A DNA stretch of 64,000 nt from Winogradskyella arenosi. GTDB lineage: Bacteria > Bacteroidota > Bacteroidia > Flavobacteriales > Flavobacteriaceae. The DNA lies in the NCBI RefSeq assembly GCF_003337305.1, contig NZ_QPJO01000002.1, positions 372,001 through 436,000 of the forward strand, read 5' to 3'. Positions within the stretch are counted from its first letter, which is position 1; each line of letters starts with the position of its first letter. Below are positions 9,159 to 16,556 of this stretch, in pieces. The notes beneath the pieces are model-generated. The model saw only the letters and a list, made by a program, of their open reading frames with translations, ran no database searches and was not told the DNA's origin. Position numbers and translations under genes: made by a program.

Positions 9159-11150
9159 TTAGAAGTTGAATTTTAAAGCCGTGAAAATATTTCGTCCCAT
9201 TCGGGGAATGTTTCCCCAGTCAGCATAAGTGCTATAATATTCATTCAAAACATTTTCGGCACCCACCTGAATTACTGTTTTGTAATTTTTAATTCTGAAA
9301 CTGTAATCGGCAGATACATTCCAGATGGTATAGGATGGTGTTTGGTCTTCACCATATTCTGGACTGTAATTAATTTGTTCTAAATCGCCATTTAAAGAGC
9401 TTTGTAAGCTGAGTTTATTGTATTGAAAATGTAAGCCTGTTTGGTAGCTTAAAGGTCTAATAAAAGGTAAGTTATTGTCGTTATTATCCTTACCTCTAGC
9501 ATAGGTTAAAGTACCATTCCAATGAAGGTTGTCTAAAATGGAATAGCTTCCATTTAAAGAAAAATTGAATAGGGTAGCGTAATCTAAAGAGGTGTAACCT
9601 TTAACACCTATAGATTGATAATTCATGGGGCTGCCTAAACTTAAAATACGACCAATAATATAATTATCAATATAGAAATAGTTGACATTAGCGTTGAGAC
9701 TAAAACGATCAATAGTATAGCCTGCGCTAGCATTTACTTCGTAAGAAATTTCATTGTCAAGGTCTGGATTTCCGATATAATCATACCGGTCAAAACTATT
9801 ATAAATGTAATACCCATAACCTTCAGAAACAGAAGGCGCTCTATGACCATAACCACCGCCTATATTGAAATTAAAGCGTTTAAGGTTGAGCTGATATCCG
9901 GCGTGTAAACTCGGGAGGATTCTTGTTTTTTCTTGTGGTGTTCCAGGGTGAAAAATCCAATTGAATTCGACATATTTAGAATGGTTATAATTCACGCCTA
10001 AGGCACCACCAAAACTCAACAGACTTCGGTCTGAAATTTTCCAAGTATTATTCATAGATAAGCCTGCAAATGTTGTGGTTACTCCAGGCCAGCTATAGGC
10101 AAACATACTCCGTTCACTACGGTCTTGTGGATACATACGCATTTCTGCAATAGAATAATTATTATAGGCGTTAAGCTGAATTTCTGAACTGAAACTTTTC
10201 TTTTTCAGGTGGGCGTTAGATAATAAACCATAGGTGGTGCTCCAGCCCGGCATATCCATATGCACTAAGTTTTCAGGACGGGTGGTATCATCCATATAGT
10301 GTTCAATGGCATTAAAGTAAACTTTAGTATCTAGGGCTTGAAACAGCCCTTCTTCAAACAATTGCTTGTAGGTTGCTGAGGTAATTAAAGCGCGAGATAA
10401 CCATAAATCCATAGGCAATGCGGGGTATCCCACATCTTTAGCTTCATCATAAATAGCTTCAACTTTTACAGACGATAGATCACTTGTTTTATAGGCTAAA
10501 CCTAAAGATGCATTTAGCTTTTTAAACTGTGAATGCTCAACTTCATCAGAATTTCCATCACTATAATTCTCGGCCTTTCGGTAGGCGAGGCTAGCATCAG
10601 CAACAAATTTTTCTGAAGCATAGGAGAGATTCCCTAAATTGAAAAATTGCTTATTGTTAACTTCAAAACCGGTTTGGTAAGCTCCTTTCCATTGTTTGGT
10701 AACGCTAAAAGGAGTACTTTTCCGTTTTAGATCAATACTTCCAGCAACGGTGGCACCATGCATATTGCCTTCCTGTCCAGAAGCAATGTCTATAGCGGTT
10801 AAATTATTACTTTCTACATAAGACGATATGGGGTCCATTTTGTCTGTACAGGCTCCAAAAACATGCATACCATCAATGGTAATAGTTGCACGTTCAGAAC
10901 TCATGTTATTTAATAAGGGTTCCCAAGCATAGGCGCCACGTTTAATAAAACTTATTTTATCTGAAGAGGCTAAAAACTCATCCACTGAAACGGCCATTTT
11001 CATGTCGGTCTCAATCTTTTTCTTTATTACAGAAATAAGCTCCACTTCGTCTAAGGCTACAATGCTGTCCTTTGCTTTAGTCTTATTTTGTCCGGTAATG
11101 AGGAGCCCATACAGCAAGAAGATCGGTGTTATAAATATTTGTTTTCCCAT
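9159..11150 (-). CDS. TonB-dependent receptor, OprC/NosA-like copper receptor
   Basis: A 663-residue outer-membrane receptor: signal peptide (residues 1-20), TonB-box-like region (D-E-V-E-L-I-S-V), plug domain (about 50-145), then a 22-strand-type barrel ending in an aromatic C-terminus (A-L-K-F-N-F). The plug carries D-G-M-H-V-F-G-A-C101-T-D-K-M105-D-P, the diagnostic segment of OprC/NosA copper receptors. The barrel loop has H284-Y-M286-D-D. Together they reproduce the CxxxM...HxM Cu site described for OprC. There is no carboxypeptidase-regulatory N-terminal domain, so it is not SusC-like. The start overlaps the stop of the upstream lipoprotein (TAATG), indicating translational coupling. 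The substrate is most likely copper, as ion or complex. Confidence 0.87.
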   Translation of the reverse strand: MGKQIFITPIFLLYGLLITGQNKTKAKDSIVALDEVELISVIKKKIETDMKMAVSVDEFLASSDKISFIKRGAYAWEPLLNNMSSERATITIDGMHVFGACTDKMDPISSYVESNNLTAIDIASGQEGNMHGATVAGSIDLKRKSTPFSVTKQWKGAYQTGFEVNNKQFFNLGNLSYASEKFVADASLAYRKAENYSDGNSDEVEHSQFKKLNASLGLAYKTSDLSSVKVEAIYDEAKDVGYPALPMDLWLSRALITSATYKQLFEEGLFQALDTKVYFNAIEHYMDDTTRPENLVHMDMPGWSTTYGLLSNAHLKKKSFSSEIQLNAYNNYSIAEMRMYPQDRSERSMFAYSWPGVTTTFAGLSMNNTWKISDRSLLSFGGALGVNYNHSKYVEFNWIFHPGTPQEKTRILPSLHAGYQLNLKRFNFNIGGGYGHRAPSVSEGYGYYIYNSFDRYDYIGNPDLDNEISYEVNASAGYTIDRFSLNANVNYFYIDNYIIGRILSLGSPMNYQSIGVKGYTSLDYATLFNFSLNGSYSILDNLHWNGTLTYARGKDNNDNNLPFIRPLSYQTGLHFQYNKLSLQSSLNGDLEQINYSPEYGEDQTPSYTIWNVSADYSFRIKNYKTVIQVGAENVLNEYYSTYADWGNIPRMGRNIFTALKFNF

Positions 11151-12073
11151 TAAAATAAGATGTCAATAAAGAGTTCACTTTTGGTCCCTTCAATGCCTGG
11201 TGTAAATTCTGTAGACACTTCGGTTCCTTTTAAGGTTTCGCCAAATTCATTCTCGAGTATAAGGTTTAACGTCCAGTTGCCCGTCATGGTGTAATTCACC
11301 ACCCCGTAATACAAGCCATCACTATGTGGGGTGAGGTCCTCGTTGTTTGGTGAAGAATGATTTCCCATTGAAGGCTCGGGCATTCTAGGGTCTAGACGTA
11401 TGGTGTAATCCTCTACCTTAGCGAATGAAAATTGGCTCTGGTCGGGGAAGTTGCCTGCTTCTTGAGTTGGTGTCATGTATTTATAGAGTCCTGCCACCAA
11501 TTCGTTTTCGGAGATAGAGGGCTTTTGTGGCGCCACCAAGGCGATATAATACAGTTCCCCGTCATTTCCAGTAAAGGAGGTCATGTTTAAATTCATATTC
11601 GTTTGTTCTTCAACCGTAATAATTTGAGTCACATTGTGCGTAACATCTTCATTTGTAAAAGAGAGGTGGACTTCCCAATATTGAGATGCATCTGTTTCTT
11701 CAGGAAAGACGGTATAGCCTAAATAATAATCTTCAGCGCTGAGGTAATCTAATTGGTATTGGTGTGGTCCGGAACTCGTGTTTCCAAACGTATCGGTTAA
11801 TAGGGGCAAAAAGGTAATTTCGGCGTTGTTGACACTGGTATTGTTGTCCGTATTTGTAATTTGTATACGAATTTCATTATACCCTTTATAAAAGGTGCCG
11901 TTTAATGCTGCAATATCAATTTGATACTGCGCTTCGGAAATAGAAACAACGGTTTCGTAGTCGAAATGTTCGGTGACTTCGGTACTTATTTCATCTTCGT
12001 AATCCGTTTTATCTAAGGTACATGAAGTGACTGCAACGAGTATTGCAGTCATAAAAAAACTTATCTCTTTCAT
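11150..12073 (-). CDS. Lipoprotein with two YtkA/FixH-like domains
   Basis: A 307-residue lipoprotein (VAVTSCTL, Cys18), read as two beta-sandwich repeats of the YtkA/FixH type (about 55-145 and 190-300). The second contains a Met/His cluster, D-P-R-M231-P-E-P-S-M236-G-N-H239-S-S-P-N, then H250, then the characteristic G-x-Y-x-G-x-V-N-Y-T-M-T-G-N-W strand. In related proteins such clusters near the membrane are associated with copper handling. It is the first gene of the tight block leading into the copper-type TonB receptor (1-bp overlap). Role inferred: a surface or periplasmic copper-binding partner of the receptor. The domain call is by pattern only. Confidence 0.65.
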   Translation of the reverse strand: MKEISFFMTAILVAVTSCTLDKTDYEDEISTEVTEHFDYETVVSISEAQYQIDIAALNGTFYKGYNEIRIQITNTDNNTSVNNAEITFLPLLTDTFGNTSSGPHQYQLDYLSAEDYYLGYTVFPEETDASQYWEVHLSFTNEDVTHNVTQIITVEEQTNMNLNMTSFTGNDGELYYIALVAPQKPSISENELVAGLYKYMTPTQEAGNFPDQSQFSFAKVEDYTIRLDPRMPEPSMGNHSSPNNEDLTPHSDGLYYGVVNYTMTGNWTLNLILENEFGETLKGTEVSTEFTPGIEGTKSELFIDILF

Positions 12074-12379
12074 AACTAAGGACGTGTTTATTTAAAACGC
12101 TTGAAAAATTAATACGCACCGCGTTAACCCTCATAAAATGAAGTGGTATAGGGTTTAAGGCCTGTTTAAAAACGACGAGACCAAACATATTAAGGAAAAT
12201 TGACAGGAAAACCTTTGGTATAAAGTGCAAGCTTATACGTCTTTCTTAGAGACGAATTTTAGTTCCTAAATAAAGGATTAAAATACGCTGATTAGAAGAA
12301 CGTATATAGCATGGTGAGGCCAAATGAGAATTCATTTCGCTACAGGCATGGCTTTACAGCAAGAGTTTTTATGTAAACA
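12074..12379 (-). other. Intergenic region upstream of the copper operon
   Basis: No convincing coding sequence is visible in these 306 bases. A 73-codon minus-strand open frame exists but has no signal peptide or recognisable motif and runs into the start of the lipoprotein gene. The region probably holds the promoter and leader of the operon at 6761-12073, plus the 3' end of the 12380-12745 gene. Confidence 0.5.
12182..12189 (-). promoter_or_regulatory. Possible -7 promoter element of the copper operon
   Basis: The minus strand reads TATGTTTG, an exact match to the Bacteroidota -7 consensus TAnnTTTG, about 110 nt before the lipoprotein start. No clear TTG element is present at the expected distance upstream, so it may depend on an activator. 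Tentative. Confidence 0.3.
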
Positions 12380-12745
12380 TTACCCTAGAGGCGGATGGAA
12401 AATAGAATTTGTGAATTGAAATTTGTAAATTCTATTATAAGGTGTGATCAGTTGCGGACTGTAATCGGATACAGCATCATGAATAGGGGCATTAAAGACC
12501 TCTTGGAAAAATACCACTTGATGCTCTGAAGATGAGGCGTGATTTTTATCTTTACTATTATCGGAATCGGAGGCTTTTGCTAATTCTTTCTTTAAGTGAC
12601 ACTTTCCGTTACATTGCAGTTGAGGACGGTCTTTATTAACACAAAGCTCATTCTTAATATAATCGTAAAACGCAGCGTATTCTACAAAAGGAATTGTAGG
12701 TTTTAGAAGCATAAAGCACGCTAAGAAAAGAGTTGCTGTTTTCAC
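12380..12745 (-). CDS. Small exported Cys-rich protein, CVN-x-D-x-P-x-LQCNG-x-C family (copy B)
   Basis: A 121-residue paralogue of the protein at 8792-9154. A signal-like hydrophobic N-terminus (about 4-18) precedes L-C-V-N-K-D-R-P-Q-L-Q-C-N-G-K-C-H-L-K-K-E-L, a Ser/Asp/His-rich linker, and a C-terminus with F-H-P-P-L-G. Conservation is concentrated in the Cys block and the Pro-rich tail, while the rest has diverged, which suggests the Cys block is functional. The gene is upstream of the copper operon on the same strand but separated by about 306 bp, so it may have its own promoter. No named family is recognised; a periplasmic metal-binding or redox role is inference. Confidence 0.65.
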   Translation of the reverse strand: MKTATLFLACFMLLKPTIPFVEYAAFYDYIKNELCVNKDRPQLQCNGKCHLKKELAKASDSDNSKDKNHASSSEHQVVFFQEVFNAPIHDAVSDYSPQLITPYNRIYKFQFTNSIFHPPLG

Positions 12746-12903
12746 AATGCGAAGTTCTTATTTTTTTTTAAAACATCCTAATGTTTTGCTTCAGATGAAT
12801 TTATGACGCCCTAATTTTTATTTATTTTGAAATAATTTTCTGATATGTTTAGAACCTTTACTAAAAGATACTTTAATTCGCAGTACTTAAACGAGCATCC
12901 GAG

Positions 12904-13878
12904 ATGAGAATAAAGATTGATAAATTTGTATTGAGTATTATAGCGGTCATTAGTATTGCCTATTTTTTTCCGCAATGGGGAATCGCAAGTAGCAAAATCC
13001 CAATTAATACGATCAGTACCATTGGAATTTCGTTTATATTCTTTTTTTATGGTTTAAAATTAAGTCCTGCGCAGCTGCGATCCGGACTTAAAAATTGGAA
13101 GTTACACCTCTTAGTACAAAGTGCTACGTTTTTATTGTTTCCGTTGTTGGTTTTACTGTTTAGACCTTTTATTCAGAATCAAGAACAAGAAGTCATTTGG
13201 TTGGCCTTTTTTTTCTTAGCCGCTTTACCTTCAACCGTATCGTCTTCTGTAGTTATGGTTTCAATGGCTAAAGGCAATATTCCTGCAGCCATATTTAATG
13301 CAAGTATTTCAGGAATTATAGGAATTGTGATTACGCCGTTATGGATGGGTCTTTTCATCACCCAAAACCAGTCTGATTTCGATTTTACTGAAATCTATAT
13401 AAAATTAATTGTCCAAATTATACTTCCTGTAATTCTCGGGCTCTTTTTACAACGGTTTTTAGGGGAATTTTCCAGACGTCATAGCAAAAAACTCACCTTA
13501 TTTGATAAGTCTATTATTTTACTCATCATCTACAAGAGCTTTTCAGAATCCTTTTATAACAACATATTCAGCGGCATTGCGCTACTCGATTTGCTCTTCT
13601 TATTTATAGGAGTTGTTGCCCTCTTTATACTCATATTTTATCTTACCGGATGGTTGTCTAAGGCTTTAAAATTTAGCGCGGAAGACCAAATAACGGCCCA
13701 ATATTGTGGGACTAAAAAGTCCTTGGTGCATGGGACCGTTTTTTCTAAGATTTTGTTTGGTCAGATGAGTACTATAGGAATGCTGTTGTTGCCATTAATG
13801 TTATTCCATGCCACTCAAATTTTGATTATAAGTGTTTTGGCTTCTCAAAAAGCTTTAAAGATGGATTCTAAACCTTAA
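12904..13878 (+). CDS. SBF-like (bile acid:sodium symporter family) transporter, copy 2
   Basis: A 324-residue multi-pass membrane protein, clearly a paralogue of the one at 5718-6692. By eye about three quarters to four fifths of positions are identical, including long unbroken runs around L-P-S-T-V-S-S-S-V-V and the C-terminal C-G-T-K-K-S-L-V-H-G-T-V-F segment. It differs most in the first 30 and last 20 residues. It is divergent from the small Cys-rich gene and stands alone on the plus strand. Together the two copies bracket the copper cluster. Family known; substrate unknown. Confidence 0.8.
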   Translation: MRIKIDKFVLSIIAVISIAYFFPQWGIASSKIPINTISTIGISFIFFFYGLKLSPAQLRSGLKNWKLHLLVQSATFLLFPLLVLLFRPFIQNQEQEVIWLAFFFLAALPSTVSSSVVMVSMAKGNIPAAIFNASISGIIGIVITPLWMGLFITQNQSDFDFTEIYIKLIVQIILPVILGLFLQRFLGEFSRRHSKKLTLFDKSIILLIIYKSFSESFYNNIFSGIALLDLLFLFIGVVALFILIFYLTGWLSKALKFSAEDQITAQYCGTKKSLVHGTVFSKILFGQMSTIGMLLLPLMLFHATQILIISVLASQKALKMDSKP

Positions 13879-13898
13879 ATACGAAGCAAGCTGAGGAT

Positions 13899-14051
13899 TT
13901 AAAACAGTTCAAAGTGAATGGCTGATGCCACTACGGCGCCAACTAAAATGATAAGCACTAAAATGATAAACTTAGCGCCAAATTTTGTTTTGGTATCTTT
14001 CTGTAATATGTAATCTTTTCTGTCTTCGTCTTCGTCTTTTACAAATTTCAT
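13899..14051 (-). CDS. 50-residue single-pass membrane protein
   Basis: A short reading frame with ATG at 14051 and TAA at 13899-13901. It encodes a charged N-terminus (M-K-F-V-K-D-E-D-E-D-R-K), a Lys-rich turn, then one hydrophobic helix of about 20 residues (F-I-I-L-V-L-I-I-L-V-G-A-V-V) near the C-terminus. It begins 13 bp after the stop of the aldehyde dehydrogenase on the same strand, so the two are probably co-transcribed. The clean charge/hydrophobic layout and operon-like spacing argue that it is real despite its size. Function unknown; no family recognised. Confidence 0.6.
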   Translation of the reverse strand: MKFVKDEDEDRKDYILQKDTKTKFGAKFIILVLIILVGAVVASAIHFELF

Positions 14052-14064
14052 AATGTTTTAAATT

Positions 14065-15429
14065 TTAATGATTAATATAAACGGTTTTGGTATTTACAAA
14101 GGCGAGCATTCCTTCTTTAGAAAGCTCTCTACCATAACCTGAAATTTTAGTGCCACCGAATGGTAATCTAGGATCTGATTTAACCATTTCATTAATGAAA
14201 AAGCCACCATCTTCAATGTCACTAATACGATCTATAGCTGCTTCATGATCTGCTGTAAACACCATGGTTCCTAAACCAAATTGTGAGTTTGAAGCCATTT
14301 CATAAGCTTCATCTTCAGTCTCTACTTTTATAATTGCAGCCACTGGGCCAAATGTTTCTTCCTTAAAAACAGGCATTTCTGGAGTGACTTCTGTAAGGAT
14401 TGTTGGCTGATAGAATGCCCCATCTTTTTGGTCTCCGTAAGCCACCTGTGCTCCTAAAGCCACCGATTTTTCAATTTGTTCTTTTAGGGTTTCAGCTAAA
14501 TCTTCGCGCGCTAAACAAGATAGGGTCGTGTCTTCATCCATGGGATCACCGGACGTTAATGTTTTAACCTGCGCAGTAAATTTTTCTAAGAATTCATCAT
14601 AGATACGGTCTACAACGATAAAGCGTTTGGCAGCAATACAACTCTGACCTGCATTTTGCATTCTGGCCTTAACCATAGTTTCAATATGCTTTTCTAAGTC
14701 TGCATCCTCCAAAACAATACAAGCGTTGTTTCCGCCAAGTTCTAAAAGTGATGGTTTTAAGTTTTTTCCGGCAAGTTCTGCAATTTTACGTCCCGCTTTT
14801 TCGCTTCCGGTTAAGGAAACTGCTTTAACTATGGGGTTGGCTATTAAGGATTCTACACTTTGATGATCCGTGATTAAGGTTTGAAAACAACCTTCAGGAA
14901 ATCCGGCTTCTAAAAAAAGTTTTTCGATGGCTACCGCACATCCTGTAACGTTAGAAGCGTGCTTTAATAAGGCCACATTACCCGCTGTTAGCGTTGGAAT
15001 TGCAAATCGCATCACCTGCCAAAATGGAAAATTCCAAGGCATTACTGCAAGAATACACCCTAAAGGATCATAACTAATAAAACTTTCCTTAGCATCCGTT
15101 TCAATAAGATCATCTTGTAAAAATTGATCACTATTTTTAACGTAGAAATCAATTAGGAAAATACACTTTTCAATTTCAGCTTTACTTTCAAGAATCGGTT
15201 TCCCCATTTCTTGAGTCATCAGTGTGCTTAAACGATTTTTACTTTGATGTAGCGTATCGGCTAAATTTTTAAGCAAATCAATTCGATCTTCAATATCATA
15301 AGTCTTCCATGATTTAAAGGTCGCTTCGGCTGTATCTAACTTTTTTTGGATGGCATTTTCAGAATCTAAGGGATAAGATTTTAAGGCGTCTCCGTTATAA
15401 GGATTTTTAGTGTCTATAGTTGTGCTCAT
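14065..15429 (-). CDS. NAD(P)-dependent aldehyde dehydrogenase (succinate-semialdehyde dehydrogenase type)
   Basis: A 454-residue cytosolic enzyme oxidising an aldehyde to its acid with NAD(P)+. All core ALDH motifs are present: P-W-N133-F-P (oxyanion Asn), S-L-T-G-S-E (cofactor loop), L-L-E230-L-G-G (general base) and G-Q-S-C264 (nucleophile), with E-E-T-F-G-P-V near the C-terminus. The short form, starting directly at N-P-Y-N-G, and the sequence around the active site fit the GabD/Sad-like branch, so succinate semialdehyde is a likely substrate. It leads a probable two-gene unit with the 50-residue membrane protein. Substrate specificity is inference. Confidence 0.9.
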   Translation of the reverse strand: MSTTIDTKNPYNGDALKSYPLDSENAIQKKLDTAEATFKSWKTYDIEDRIDLLKNLADTLHQSKNRLSTLMTQEMGKPILESKAEIEKCIFLIDFYVKNSDQFLQDDLIETDAKESFISYDPLGCILAVMPWNFPFWQVMRFAIPTLTAGNVALLKHASNVTGCAVAIEKLFLEAGFPEGCFQTLITDHQSVESLIANPIVKAVSLTGSEKAGRKIAELAGKNLKPSLLELGGNNACIVLEDADLEKHIETMVKARMQNAGQSCIAAKRFIVVDRIYDEFLEKFTAQVKTLTSGDPMDEDTTLSCLAREDLAETLKEQIEKSVALGAQVAYGDQKDGAFYQPTILTEVTPEMPVFKEETFGPVAAIIKVETEDEAYEMASNSQFGLGTMVFTADHEAAIDRISDIEDGGFFINEMVKSDPRLPFGGTKISGYGRELSKEGMLAFVNTKTVYINH

Positions 15430-15571
15430 GATGTATTTTTAAGTCCATCAAAGATAAAGGTTATGCCAATTTAGACTTGCCCGAATTACTAAAATGTTTA
15501 ACGCGAATAATAAAATTGCATTTCAGCTAATATTGATATCTAAAGAGTTAACTATTACCGGCTTTGATAAG

Positions 15572-15579
15572 TATCTTTG
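15572..15579 (+). promoter_or_regulatory. Promoter -7 element of the YtxH gene cluster
   Basis: TATCTTTG matches TAnnTTTG exactly. A start point about 7 nt downstream would give a leader of roughly 45-50 nt before the ATG at 15633. No TTG is seen at the ideal spacing. Confidence 0.45.
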
Positions 15580-15632
15580 AATCACAGCAAAGCGCTGAAT
15601 ATATTATTAATTAAAACAAAATATATAACACC

Positions 15633-15965
15633 ATGAGTAATAACGGAAATACAGTATTAGGAATTTTAGCAGGAACTGCAGTAGGCGCTGTTTTAGGAAT
15701 TCTATTCGCCCCAGATAAAGGAAGTGAAACAAGAAAAAGAATTGCAGATGAAGCGGCAACGCGAAGAGATTTAATGGCAGAGAAAGCTACAGAGTTAAGA
15801 GATTCTTTAGGAAATTCAATTTCTACGCACAAAGAAAATTTAGATCACCAAGTAGAAGCTATTGTCTCTAATGCCAGTTACAAAGCAGAAGATGTTATTA
15901 AAACCCTTGAAACCCGATTAAAAGAATTGAAAGAAAAAAATAAAAACTTACAGAAAAAAGCCTAA
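15633..15965 (+). CDS. YtxH domain-containing protein
   Basis: A 110-residue protein. The N-terminal part is a Gly/Ala-rich membrane-associated segment (L-A-G-T-A-V-G-A-V-L-G-I-L-F-A-P) running into D-K-G-S-E-T-R-K-R-I, the YtxH signature. The remainder is a long charged helix, probably coiled coil (about 40-110). YtxH proteins are general-stress proteins of unknown biochemical role, first noted in Bacillus. It is the first of three closely spaced genes (3 bp to the next), all small and helical, suggesting a cell-envelope stress module. Confidence 0.85.
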   Translation: MSNNGNTVLGILAGTAVGAVLGILFAPDKGSETRKRIADEAATRRDLMAEKATELRDSLGNSISTHKENLDHQVEAIVSNASYKAEDVIKTLETRLKELKEKNKNLQKKA

Positions 15966-15968
15966 TCC

Positions 15969-16316
15969 ATGAGCGTATTTGAGAATATTAACCGCACAAC
16001 GGACAAAGCATCCATGATTGGTGAGCGCTATGCAAAGGCGTCTCACCAATATTTTAAACTAAAAGTATTTCAGCAATTAACCCTGTCGCTAAGTATGGCG
16101 GCAAAAGTAATGGTGATTGGTGCGATGGTATTTGGTGGATTGGTATTTGTTTCTATTGCTGCGGCCATAGAATTAAGTAGATCCGTAGGAAGTTTTGGCT
16201 TAGGGTTTTTCCTTGTGGGAATGATTTACTTTGTTTTAGGACTGTTAACCTACCTATTGCGGTCTAAATTTAACTATTACATCATTAAAAAAATCGGAGT
16301 TAAATTCTTTAATTAA
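15969..16316 (+). CDS. Holin-superfamily-III-like (Phage_holin_3_6) membrane protein
   Basis: A 115-residue protein with an amphipathic N-terminal helix (about 1-45), then two transmembrane helices (about 46-70 and 78-98) and a basic C-terminus. This is the layout of the DUF1469/Phage_holin_3_6 family, which includes the E. coli YqjE-type stress proteins and is not phage-derived in this setting. It follows the YtxH gene by 3 bp and precedes a 67-residue helical protein, as YqjC-D-E-K-like clusters do elsewhere. Function unknown; probably envelope stress. Confidence 0.7.
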   Translation: MSVFENINRTTDKASMIGERYAKASHQYFKLKVFQQLTLSLSMAAKVMVIGAMVFGGLVFVSIAAAIELSRSVGSFGLGFFLVGMIYFVLGLLTYLLRSKFNYYIIKKIGVKFFN

Positions 16317-16347
16317 ACTTCGCTATTAATTCATTAGAGCATTTTAC

Positions 16348-16551
16348 ATGAAAACCTATACATCATTTGAAGAGATTGAAAACGATTTAAAGCTTCACAA
16401 ATTAGAGCGCGATATTGCGTGGGAAGAATTAAAACTCGTAAAAGGAGAATTAAAAGAAGAACTGAACCCTATGAATTGGTTAAATTCCATTTTAAAATTC
16501 TCAGGAAAATACGGGTTTATGACGCTTATTAAAAGATGGATTTTTAAATAA
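16348..16551 (+). CDS. Small helical protein of the YtxH cluster
   Basis: A 67-residue protein with a strongly charged N-terminal helix (E-E-I-E-N-D-L-K-L-H-K-L-E-R-D-I) and an amphipathic C-terminal half (N-W-L-N-S-I-L-K-F). It has no signal peptide or full transmembrane helix. It is co-directional with and 31 bp downstream of the holin-like gene, so it is likely the third member of the operon. I do not recognise a characterised family. Its stop is 5 bp from the convergent AraC gene stop. Confidence 0.6.
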   Translation: MKTYTSFEEIENDLKLHKLERDIAWEELKLVKGELKEELNPMNWLNSILKFSGKYGFMTLIKRWIFK

Positions 16552-16556
16552 ACCCA

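Noticed and set aside
12009..12230. 73-codon minus-strand frame upstream of the copper lipoprotein
   Set aside because: Overlaps the lipoprotein start in another frame, covers the probable promoter and has no recognisable feature.
15969..16316. Phage holin suggesting a prophage
   Set aside because: The family name is historical; the neighbours are stress-type genes and no other phage gene is present.
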